This document shows positions 1 through 5,151 of a stretch of DNA of 5,195 bases, one piece after another (within the stretch, counting starts at the first letter, position 1; the number at the start of each line of letters is the position of its first letter). Under the pieces are notes generated by a model. The model saw only the letters and a program-made list of their open reading frames with translations, made no database searches and had not been told where the DNA came from. Source of the stretch: Clostridia bacterium. GTDB taxonomy: Bacteria; Bacillota; Clostridia; DUPQ01. The translations under genes were made by a program, and so were the position numbers. The stretch spans positions 1 to 5,195 of the forward strand of contig JAQVAJ010000134.1 in NCBI GenBank assembly GCA_028690885.1, in the 5' to 3' direction.

Positions 1-1
1 G

Positions 2-127
2 AGATACAAAATGGCTGACAAGCTGATTTCTAAACTTGAAGACGAAATCATAGAACTTAAGAAACAATTGGCAGACACTGCTGATGAAGAAGACAAACCA
101 AAGAAGAAATGGATAGGAAGTGAATAA
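2..127 (+). CDS. Small charged coiled-coil protein, or C-terminal end of a gene cut by the left edge
   Basis: The frame is open from the left edge to the TAA at 125-127. An ATG at 11 would give a complete 38-residue protein, and GAG at 1-3 lies 7 nt upstream, compatible with a ribosome site whose first bases are outside the window. Alternatively this is the tail of a longer upstream protein. From the ATG, Ile6, Leu9, Ile13, Leu16 and Leu20 follow a 3-4 heptad spacing, so a short coiled coil is likely. An acidic then lysine-rich stretch (residues 25-33) follows, and the protein ends WIGSE. It sits just before the tail assembly chaperone gene, where tail tube genes or small accessory genes usually lie. 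No family is recognised and no function is claimed. That the frame is coding is fairly likely; where it begins is unknown. Confidence 0.5.
   Translation, partial: RYKMADKLISKLEDEIIELKKQLADTADEEDKPKKKWIGSE
116..123 (+). promoter_or_regulatory. Shine-Dalgarno site for the tail assembly chaperone gene
   Basis: GGAAGTGA matches the GGAGGTGA anti-16S consensus at 7 of 8 bases and ends 7 nt before the ATG at 131. It overlaps the end of the preceding frame, so the two genes are probably translated from one mRNA. It supports ATG 131 as the start. Confidence 0.65.
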
Positions 128-130
128 ATT

Positions 131-565
131 ATGAGTTTATTTAGTAGCAGAGAAAATCTGTTAAAAACACTAGGAAAATACAGAAAAGAAATTATATTTA
201 TTGAAGATGGAGAAGAATATAAAATCATTCTAACATACCCTAAATTAAAAAACTCAATTCATTTTTGGGATACAGTTTATGCAATTACTAATCTATACGA
301 TAAAACAAGGGAAGACCAAGAATTGAGTATTGTAGAATCTATGAAGGCATCTAAAGAATTATTAGACCCACTTTCTAATTATGTATTTGGATGTATAGAA
401 AATGAGGAAAATAGACAACTTTCTGATGAAGAAAAAGAAATTGTTTATATTTTGTTAATGAAAAATTATCAATCAATTGTTACTGAATTTTCTAATTTAT
501 TCGGTGCACTATTCAAAGGTGATGACTCAAAAAAATCACAGGTGGAAGTATCGCAGATAGAATGA
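131..565 (+). CDS. Tail assembly chaperone, short (zero-frame) product, lambda gpG-like
   Basis: This 144-residue, mostly charged and apparently helical protein lies two frames upstream of the tape measure gene. It is followed by a small overlapping frame in the -1 phase. That arrangement is the conserved signature of tail assembly chaperones (lambda G/GT type), which bind the tape measure protein and promote tail-tube polymerisation around it. Its length is close to that of lambda gpG. Start ATG 131 is supported by the SD at 116-123. The last codons contain in-frame TCA AAA AAA, so some ribosomes should slip at 529-535 and make the longer fusion; the rest stop at TGA 563-565. The identification rests on position, size and frameshift architecture, since these proteins diverge strongly in sequence. 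I recognise no catalytic motif, and none is expected. Confidence 0.75.
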   Translation: MSLFSSRENLLKTLGKYRKEIIFIEDGEEYKIILTYPKLKNSIHFWDTVYAITNLYDKTREDQELSIVESMKASKELLDPLSNYVFGCIENEENRQLSDEEKEIVYILLMKNYQSIVTEFSNLFGALFKGDDSKKSQVEVSQIE

Positions 566-747
566 AGCGAGCTATCCACCAAAGTAGAAGTTCAAAAGAA
601 TTATATACTAACATAGAAAACGCAATACATTATGTTGTAGGTTATGGCTATGATTACGTCAATGTATTAGATTGGAATGTTGGTGTTTTTTTTGAACTGT
701 TAAATCAAATAGGTAAAGTACAAAAAGCAAAAGCAGGCGTTAAATAA
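131..747 (+). CDS. Tail assembly chaperone, -1 frameshift fusion product (lambda gpGT-like), 205 aa
   Basis: Predicted join of 131-535 with 535-747. Residues 1-135 are shared with the short product. After a -1 slip on A AAA AAA the ribosome reads ATC ACA GGT GGA..., adding ITGGSIADRM and continuing through the downstream frame for 70 residues to TAA 745-747. The junction is tightly bounded: the -1 frame has two stops (TGA 520-522 and TGA 523-525) just upstream of the heptamer, and the zero frame ends at 565. A slip can therefore fuse the frames only within about 40 nt, and the heptamer is inside that interval. In lambda, gpGT is the minor product, whose T domain contacts the tail tube protein while the G domain coats the tape measure. 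The same division of labour is inferred here by homology of arrangement only. Confidence 0.72.
529..535 (+). promoter_or_regulatory. Slippery heptamer A AAA AAA for -1 programmed ribosomal frameshifting
   Basis: Seven adenines fall in the zero frame as (TC)A AAA AAA, an X XXY YYZ heptamer with both tRNA-Lys able to re-pair fully after a -1 slip. It is followed by a 5-nt spacer (536-540) and a stem-loop at 541-580. In-frame A AAA AAA runs occur elsewhere in this AT-rich window, so the heptamer alone is not diagnostic. The combination of overlap geometry, spacing, downstream structure and position before the tape measure gene is what supports it. Confidence 0.75.
541..580 (+). promoter_or_regulatory. 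RNA stem-loop, probable frameshift stimulator
   Basis: GGTGGA (541-546) pairs perfectly with TCCACC (575-580). After a bulged A574, AG (547-548) pairs with CT (572-573). Across a small internal loop (TA 549-550 against G571), TCGC (551-554) pairs with GCGA (567-570). The terminal loop is 555-566. That gives twelve Watson-Crick pairs, GC-rich against an AT-rich background, starting 5 nt after the slippery heptamer, within the usual spacing for stimulators. The loop contains the ATG at 562 and the zero-frame stop at 563-565. I did not find a convincing pseudoknot partner. Pairing was read by eye and no folding energy was computed. Confidence 0.65.
562..747 (+). CDS. Downstream frame of the tail assembly chaperone (lambda T-like extension)
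   Basis: The frame has its own ATG at 562, overlapping the upstream TGA as ATGA, and encodes 61 residues. It is more likely expressed mainly as the C-terminal part of the 205-aa frameshift fusion, because the -1 frame is open from 526 and joins at the slippery site. The residues around YGYDYVNVLDWN (28-39 of this frame), followed by a hydrophobic FFELL, recall the short tyrosine/tryptophan-containing extension seen in second chaperone frames of other tailed phages. That resemblance is weak. Independent initiation by termination-reinitiation at ATGA, aided by the G-rich stretch at 541-548, cannot be excluded. The TAA at 745-747 shares its last A with the tape measure ATG. Confidence 0.65.
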   Translation: MKRAIHQSRSSKELYTNIENAIHYVVGYGYDYVNVLDWNVGVFFELLNQIGKVQKAKAGVK

Positions 748-2234
748 TGACTACACTTCCAAAAGAATTAATTCTAATAGAAATCGCATTAGAAAAAAGA
801 AAGGCGGCAAAAGAATTAAAAGAACTTACTAGAGACATAAATAAATTCGCTAAAGAATCTGGTATGTCTGTTAGGTTGAGTTCTAAGGAAGTAGCTAATG
901 CACAAAAACAAGCAGCACAAGAAGCCAGATTAGCACAGAGAAAAATACAAGAAGCAATCAATGAAACTCAAAAAAAAGCAAGAATGTGGAAATCAAATAT
1001 GCTTGGTATGGGTATGTCTTTTTTGTTTACTGGTATGGCCGTAAAAAGAATGTTCGACACTATAAGAACAGAATCATTTAATACGTTTAATAAATTGACT
1101 GCAAACACAGATATGGCGAATAACGCAACTAACAGACTTAATATGGCAATGGATTATATGAAGTTTACGATTGCAGATGCCATAAATTCTGCATTGGAAC
1201 CTATGATGCCTACAATAATGAATATAATTGAAGGGGTCACAAATTGGATAGAACAAAACTCAGAACTAACTGGCAAAATAATTATATGGGGTGGTGCAAT
1301 TGCCACAGTCGTTATGATAATTGGAGAATTAGGTTTGGCATTATTAGGGGTTTATTCTGCCATCGCAATTCTATTTGGTATTGATGCCGCAAACGCATTT
1401 ATTGGGATTTCAAAAGGTGCTACTACTGCAATTGGTAGCGAAGCGGCAGGAACAGGGGTTTTAGGGTTAAACAAAGCATTATTAGCGTTAGGTAAATTAG
1501 TGGTTGTAGGTTATTCAGTTAAAGTTACTTTAGATGCGGTCAAATCAGCAACAAGCACAGATGATGCGGCTACACAATTCTATGAAGTAATAGAATCATC
1601 CATTGGTGCGGCACTTGCAGTTGGATTTGGATCTAGTTTGTTAGGGTTTAGTGCATCTACTAGTGCACTAGCTGGAGGGTATGCATTCGTAGCAGTAATT
1701 TCTATCGGTATGTTATATTTATTTACCCAAACGTTTAAAAAAGCACCTGGTGATACAATTATACCTGATAATGGGTTAATTGATTCATCTATTTCAGGAG
1801 ACACAATTAATACAATTAGACAAAGGGAAGAGGTATTTAATAGAGTTTTTTCTGATAATGATTTAACTAATAGATTAAATACTCAAATGATAGAAACTTT
1901 AAAAAAAAGCAGAGAAACAAATATCGAAATAGATGATAACATAGTTCAATTAAGAGATACAGTGAACAACACTACAACTGTAGTAACAGACATAGATTCA
2001 TTGGTAACCTTACAAAAATCAGTTAATGAAGATATGTCTGATAATGCTATAAAGACTAAAGATAATTTAGGTATTTTAGCTAGTGATGAAAATACACAAA
2101 ACATAATTACTATAGTAGATTCTAATGCTATGTTAGGTACATCTTTAAAATCAGTAGTAAGAGACATTCTTTCTATTCAATCAGACACTAGGAACTATAA
2201 CACCCGATTAAATACATTTAATAGATTTACGTGA
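747..2234 (+). CDS. Tape measure protein (short, 495 aa)
   Basis: The tape measure protein spans the tail-tube lumen, fixes its length and is released during DNA ejection. Residues 1-80 are highly charged and helical, with Lys/Glu/Gln/Ala-rich repeats suggesting coiled coil. A Met/Gly-rich hydrophobic patch follows (about 86-99, GMGMSFLFTGMAV). Next comes a stretch typical of tape measure proteins, ALEPMMPTIMNIIEGVTNW (149-167), then hydrophobic segments at about 177-212 and Gly/Ala-rich hydrophobic stretches at about 286-327. Residues 340-495 are polar, with heptad-like spacing. No lysozyme or peptidase motif was seen. The gene follows the chaperone pair and precedes baseplate-like genes, the standard order. 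ATG 747 overlaps the preceding TAA by one base and has only a weak AGG (735-737), so translation is probably coupled. At 495 residues it is short for the family. About 0.15 nm per residue would imply a tail near 70-75 nm, if the whole chain is extended. Confidence 0.88.
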   Translation: MTTLPKELILIEIALEKRKAAKELKELTRDINKFAKESGMSVRLSSKEVANAQKQAAQEARLAQRKIQEAINETQKKARMWKSNMLGMGMSFLFTGMAVKRMFDTIRTESFNTFNKLTANTDMANNATNRLNMAMDYMKFTIADAINSALEPMMPTIMNIIEGVTNWIEQNSELTGKIIIWGGAIATVVMIIGELGLALLGVYSAIAILFGIDAANAFIGISKGATTAIGSEAAGTGVLGLNKALLALGKLVVVGYSVKVTLDAVKSATSTDDAATQFYEVIESSIGAALAVGFGSSLLGFSASTSALAGGYAFVAVISIGMLYLFTQTFKKAPGDTIIPDNGLIDSSISGDTINTIRQREEVFNRVFSDNDLTNRLNTQMIETLKKSRETNIEIDDNIVQLRDTVNNTTTVVTDIDSLVTLQKSVNEDMSDNAIKTKDNLGILASDENTQNIITIVDSNAMLGTSLKSVVRDILSIQSDTRNYNTRLNTFNRFT

Positions 2235-2884
2235 ATAATATGGATTTAAAAAAAATAAAAGTTTTATTTTCATTACAAGATGTTGATGGAATAACCATAA
2301 GTGGAAAAGAATATAAGGCACTTGGTGGTGCTAGCTTGGTTTTAATTGCCAAGGACTACCCTGTTATGAATTTTAAATCAATGATTAATGGAGATAGTAG
2401 ACCGGCAGTTATGCTTAATACTACAGACAAATTTACTAATAGGTTTGGCCCTGCGGGTAGTGCTGGATATGAACGACCTACATTGACTATGACTTGCTAT
2501 TTGCCAATTGTTAAAGACTTAGACACAAAATTAAATTATTTTGGTAACCCACAAACAGGTGTAGCTCCCAAATATATTAGTACAGACATAGTTCCTATGA
2601 ATTATTATATATTATTTAATATGTGGTTATTAAATCACAGATATTATTTAAAAGATATAAGTCCTTATGAAATAGGTAGTTATAATAATTTGGCATTGCC
2701 AATAAATTCAATGATTAATAGAACAGACTGGTTTGGTAACGAAATATTATCCAGTAAGGGGTTACCTGTAATAATATCAGCAATTACAATAAATAGGGCT
2801 ATTATGGATTTTGAAATGAAATCAGATAGTGATTCTGACTACATAGAAGTTCAATTGGAGTTAGTGGTAGACAATGGAACATAG
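2231..2884 (+). CDS. Putative distal tail/baseplate protein (217 aa), family not recognised
   Basis: I do not recognise this protein by sequence. It lies between the tape measure and hub-like genes, where siphoviruses carry the distal tail protein (Dit) and myoviruses carry baseplate adaptor proteins, so a tail-tip or baseplate role is inferred from order alone. The N-terminal half alternates short hydrophobic and polar stretches suggestive of beta strands (for example RPTLTMTCYLPI). The middle is aromatic-rich (MNYYILFNMWLLNHRYYLKD), and the end (about 180-217) again looks like strands, with an acidic DSDSD turn. There is no signal peptide or clear membrane segment. The start is uncertain. 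GTG 2231 forms a GTGA overlap with the tape measure stop. ATG 2240, three codons in, is an equally plausible start with GTGA (2231-2234) 5 nt upstream, giving 214 residues. The 3' end overlaps the next gene by 11 nt. Confidence 0.6.
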   Translation: MNNMDLKKIKVLFSLQDVDGITISGKEYKALGGASLVLIAKDYPVMNFKSMINGDSRPAVMLNTTDKFTNRFGPAGSAGYERPTLTMTCYLPIVKDLDTKLNYFGNPQTGVAPKYISTDIVPMNYYILFNMWLLNHRYYLKDISPYEIGSYNNLALPINSMINRTDWFGNEILSSKGLPVIISAITINRAIMDFEMKSDSDSDYIEVQLELVVDNGT

Positions 2885-4469
2885 TCAAATTGTAATTAGA
2901 TACCGCCCAAAGTATCAAAATTCAAACACTTGGTATGCCGATTATAACGAGCTACAGCAATACATTTCGTTTGATGCCAACACTAATGTAGCTAATACTG
3001 CCGATGGTGCTCAAATCACATTTTCTAGGAAAGCATTATTTAATGGTACTGGCACATATAATTCAGGCACACAAACCATAACTTGTTCATCTGCTAACTG
3101 GAAGACTAACGAGTGGCGTTGGTTTACTTTATTAGATGCAAAAAATAACAGATATAAAATACTTAGTAACACAGCTAACACTATTACACTTATCCCACCT
3201 ACTGAAATTACATATCCAGGTATTGTAGATGTTAGTTCGTTTAGTATAAGATTGCCTATGTTTGAGATAGGCGATCTATTAGACATCTATGCTTGGAAAG
3301 TCGCAAATGCAGAATTTAATGAAGTGTTAGACGAGGACAACTTAGTATTTGTTGGTCAGATAAAAGGTATAAACGAGAGATTTGGTAATGGTGGCGTGCA
3401 AGCAATAATAACACTAGAAAACATAACCGAAGTATTATTCAAATCATTTAACAATCCTAAGCTAAGCTCAACAGGTTCATTCCAGACATTTATAGACAAA
3501 ATAAAAGATTACATAATTGAATGGGTTAATGAAGGTAATAAAAATATGATTAATATTATCTGGGATCCAGACAACCCAACACTTAAAAGAGATGATGTTA
3601 CTCCATTCCCAGCAATAGATTATTATACAGATTACAAACCCAACTATGAAATAATTGCTGATTTGTGTCAGCCTAAGTATACAGAAGACGGAGAATATTA
3701 TTTTTATATTAAACCAAGTATCGATACTGGTACTGGTCAGCCAGAATATTTATTTGTGCTAAGGCCTAAGAAACAATTTGTTACTGCTAACTTAACAGAA
3801 GGCAGAGATTTCAGATTTATTAATAGAGTTAAAGACAAGGGCGACATAGTCACTTTCCTAGTAATACGTTGTGGTCGTGATGTTTATAATAATAATGTCA
3901 CTACTTTCGTATGGGGTGATCAAAAATATGGTACACTAGGAAAGCCCGTTGCAGTTAACTTTGCTGGAGATATAATGGATTGGGAAATTATAAAAGACAA
4001 AGAAGCAGGCAATAACAATTTTGATAATGAAGACCCTGCCAAACTACCACTACCACTAAAGAACGGCACAGGTAATTATACTACTTATTACTCTGTAACA
4101 GCACAAGAAGCCGCTGTGTTTCCTACTAAACTAACAGCAGGCACATTTACTGCAACTACTAAATCACAATATAATGATTGGGTCAGATGGCTGGCAAAAG
4201 CAAAAGCTAGAATATCTGGACAACAATATTTATTACAGAATAATTTTGTGAAGAATAAGGTCGTGGTTGAGTTTTATAATGTACCCATTTCGGCAATACC
4301 AGGCGATTTGTATCAGCTAAAGATCGATAGTATTGGTTGGACAGACTCCACGCTTGGTGGCTTTAATTATACTAAAAAATTAAGAAACATAAATAGACAA
4401 ATTAATGTGTCTAATAAAGGTGTTACTACTGAAGTAACTTATGAAGAAGACTGGGAGTTGAGCGAATAA
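2874..4469 (+). CDS. Baseplate hub-like / tail-tip protein (531 aa) with an inserted beta-rich module
   Basis: Hubs of the gp27/gpD/Tal type form the trimeric ring that closes the tail tube and seats the spike or fibres. Visible hub-like features: FEIGDLLDIYAW (129-140), followed by NLVFVGQIKGI (156-166) and a strand pair ending in ITLENITEVLF, resembling the 'fevGD.v.iy ... fkG.I..i' barrel of hub domains. The segment DYKPNYEIIADLC (253-265), then YYFYIKP and YLFVLRPKK, resembles the middle hub domain. A late ISAIPGDLYQLKI stretch with KKLRNINRQINVSNKG and TTEVTYEEDW resembles the closing domain of hub proteins. Residues about 56-107 look like an extra module inserted near the N terminus. 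ATG 2874 overlaps the previous gene by 11 nt, with GGAG (2857-2860) and GGTAG (2866-2870) upstream. It is larger than minimal hubs. No peptidase or lysozyme motif was recognised. The hub call rests on remembered family patterns, not an alignment. Confidence 0.65.
   Translation: MEHSQIVIRYRPKYQNSNTWYADYNELQQYISFDANTNVANTADGAQITFSRKALFNGTGTYNSGTQTITCSSANWKTNEWRWFTLLDAKNNRYKILSNTANTITLIPPTEITYPGIVDVSSFSIRLPMFEIGDLLDIYAWKVANAEFNEVLDEDNLVFVGQIKGINERFGNGGVQAIITLENITEVLFKSFNNPKLSSTGSFQTFIDKIKDYIIEWVNEGNKNMINIIWDPDNPTLKRDDVTPFPAIDYYTDYKPNYEIIADLCQPKYTEDGEYYFYIKPSIDTGTGQPEYLFVLRPKKQFVTANLTEGRDFRFINRVKDKGDIVTFLVIRCGRDVYNNNVTTFVWGDQKYGTLGKPVAVNFAGDIMDWEIIKDKEAGNNNFDNEDPAKLPLPLKNGTGNYTTYYSVTAQEAAVFPTKLTAGTFTATTKSQYNDWVRWLAKAKARISGQQYLLQNNFVKNKVVVEFYNVPISAIPGDLYQLKIDSIGWTDSTLGGFNYTKKLRNINRQINVSNKGVTTEVTYEEDWELSE
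3039..3194 (+). other. Putative inserted beta-sandwich-like module within the hub gene (residues about 56-107)
   Basis: The encoded segment has the pattern NGTGTYNSGTQTIT, W75 with NEW (78-80), then an R93-Y-K-I strand and SNTANTITL (98-106). This resembles a short module seen repeatedly in phage virion proteins: a Gly/Thr/Ser-rich opening, a Trp-xx-Asn-(Glu/Gln)-Trp-type turn, and a terminal 'I.SNT..T.TL' strand. It sits between ITFSRKAL and FSIRLPMFEIGD, which would read as neighbouring strands in a hub without it. Boundaries are approximate and its function is unknown; exposed beta insertions often decorate virion surfaces. Confidence 0.4.
4454..4461 (+). promoter_or_regulatory. Shine-Dalgarno site for the 113-aa gene
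   Basis: GGAGTTGA matches GGAGGTGA at 7 of 8 bases and ends 7 nt before ATG 4469. The spacing and form are the same as at 116-123, although this site lies inside the hub gene's last codons. It supports ATG 4469 as the start. Confidence 0.6.
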
Positions 4470-4810
4470 TGGCAACTGATTCATTTTCAAAGATTGCAGA
4501 TGGACTGATGAATAGCAGACAAAACATTATCAGCCTTACAGAACAAGATTATGATGCCACACCAATAGTCGTCACATCTCAACAAACAGTAGAACTTAGT
4601 ATTGATTTAGAAATACAATCTCAAGCAATGGCTGGCGACTTGTTAATATGGGGCCACCCGACAAAAGGAGTCTGGGGCGTGGGCAAATGGAGCGGTGGGT
4701 CTGAAGTAGGATTTATCCTCGGTCACCCTAAGTATGGTTTATTAGGAATTAGTAAACTAGGCACCCAAGCCGCAAGCTGGGTAACAGAACAGGAGTATGT
4801 GAATATATGA
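4469..4810 (+). CDS. Small tail/baseplate protein with a tandem GHPxxGxxGxxK repeat, function unknown
   Basis: This 113-residue protein has no recognised family. Residues 1-30 look helical and polar. Residues 31-52 look like beta strands (PIVVTSQQTVELSIDLEIQ). Residues 59-97 hold two copies of a Gly-rich motif offset by 23 residues: IWGHPTKGVWGVGKW and ILGHPKYGLLGISKL. Gly, His, Pro, two further Gly and Lys are conserved between the copies. Gly-rich repeats with aromatic or aliphatic residues are frequent in phage fibre and baseplate proteins, so a structural role between hub and fibres is inferred from position. The repeat region is noticeably richer in G+C than its surroundings. ATG 4469 shares one A with the hub stop TAA (TAATG) and has a good SD. 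The stop overlaps the next start as ATGA, indicating translational coupling. No signal peptide or enzymatic motif was seen. Confidence 0.7.
   Translation: MATDSFSKIADGLMNSRQNIISLTEQDYDATPIVVTSQQTVELSIDLEIQSQAMAGDLLIWGHPTKGVWGVGKWSGGSEVGFILGHPKYGLLGISKLGTQAASWVTEQEYVNI
4643..4759 (+). repeat. Two-copy protein-level repeat, GHPxxGxxGxxK, 69-nt period
   Basis: Copy 1 spans 4643-4690 (residues 59-74) and copy 2 spans 4712-4759 (residues 82-97) of the 113-aa protein. Seven of about 16 aligned positions are identical (Ile, Gly, His, Pro, Gly, Gly, Lys), and most of the rest are conservative aromatic or aliphatic swaps. The DNA copies are clearly diverged, so this is an old internal duplication and not a recent slippage product. 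Confidence 0.6.
4791..4795 (+). promoter_or_regulatory. Shine-Dalgarno site for the 114-aa adaptor gene
   Basis: AGGAG ends 11 nt before ATG 4807, slightly long spacing, inside the end of the 113-aa gene. An ATG at 4797 is followed immediately by TGA and can be excluded. The start at 4807 is therefore favoured, helped by the ATGA overlap. Confidence 0.5.
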
Positions 4811-5151
4811 GCTTTAATAGTAATGGCATATCAGAGATTGTAGATGCTTCTAAGGATCTATTCACTCATCTAGCCTATGGAGCTGGTAGTGTGGCAGATA
4901 ATGCTACTAGCCTAGTTTCAGAAGTTGATAGGGCAGACACGCCAACTATGTTTTCATATTCTGACAGGTTTGAGCTTCAGTTCCAGATTGACGAAACTGA
5001 GGGTAACGGCAACACAATCAGAGAATACGGCTTGGCTGTTTCGGATGTTGGGGATATTTCATCTACATTAACTTACGCACCAATAGAAAAGAATGCATTA
5101 GTATACGTGTTAATTCAATTAACAACAAATTTTAGGAGTATTTCATTATGA
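4807..5151 (+). CDS. Tail-fibre/baseplate adaptor-like structural protein (114 aa)
   Basis: The sequence follows a pattern common in small phage tail proteins and the N-terminal parts of fibres. An N-terminal helix (MSFNSNGISEIVDASKD) is followed by HLAYGAG (21-27), matching the 'h.A.GtG' strand, then NATSLVSEVDR (32-42), matching the 'aT.L..Ev.R' element. Then come a strand (FELQFQI, 55-61), IREYGLA (70-76), matching the 'I.E.Glf' element, and PIEK (92-95) before a terminal strand pair (VYVLIQLTTNFRSI). Such proteins are known or predicted to sit at the baseplate-fibre interface, and this one follows the hub, which fits. The precise family cannot be named without a search. It overlaps the 113-aa gene by ATGA and the next gene by ATGA, and its start matches the start of the next gene product residue for residue at half of the positions visible. 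Confidence 0.7.
   Translation: MSFNSNGISEIVDASKDLFTHLAYGAGSVADNATSLVSEVDRADTPTMFSYSDRFELQFQIDETEGNGNTIREYGLAVSDVGDISSTLTYAPIEKNALVYVLIQLTTNFRSISL
5134..5138 (+). promoter_or_regulatory. Shine-Dalgarno site for the gene cut by the right edge
   Basis: AGGAG lies 9 nt before ATG 5148, near-ideal spacing and the strongest canonical site in the window. It fixes the start of a gene of which only 16 codons are visible. Confidence 0.65.

Noticed and set aside
740..961. Reverse-strand open stretch of 73 codons opposite the tape measure start
   Set aside because: It lies entirely antisense to a well-supported gene, is Cys/Leu/Ser-rich as expected from the complement of Lys/Ala/Gln codons, and has no independent context. 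The same applies to the reverse-strand stretches at 1074-1256, 1580-1804 and 1946-2167.
970..977. Eight-A run in the tape measure gene, matching an in-frame A AAA AAA heptamer (971-977)
   Set aside because: A -1 slip leads to a stop after about 34 codons of unremarkable sequence, and no overlapping gene or obvious stem follows. Chance in AT-rich, Lys-rich coding DNA is the simpler reading.
1660..1671. Perfect 12-bp palindrome CTAGTGCACTAG, with a nearby direct repeat of TAGTGCA at 1649-1655
   Set aside because: It lies inside the tape measure gene in a repetitive Ser/Ala/Thr-Leu coding stretch. There is no loop, partner site or second copy in the window to suggest an operator or attachment site.
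1901..1908. Second eight-A run in the tape measure gene in slippery phase
   Set aside because: The -1 frame stops within about ten codons and no biological reason for a truncated product is visible.
2248..2255. Eight-A run near the start of the 217-aa gene in slippery phase
   Set aside because: The -1 frame stops about ten codons later, and the zero-frame protein continues intact for over 200 residues.
2884..2884. Possible frameshift or gene break at the 11-nt overlap between the 217-aa and 531-aa genes
   Set aside because: The 217-aa protein ends naturally, the 531-aa protein has its own ATG with SD-like sequence upstream, and short overlaps are the rule here. No slippery heptamer is present at the overlap.
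3011..3286. Reverse-strand open stretch of 91 codons with a hydrophobic segment, opposite the hub gene
   Set aside because: It is antisense to the hub-like gene, whose domains read through this region. The hydrophobic look comes from complementing Asn/Lys/Thr codons.
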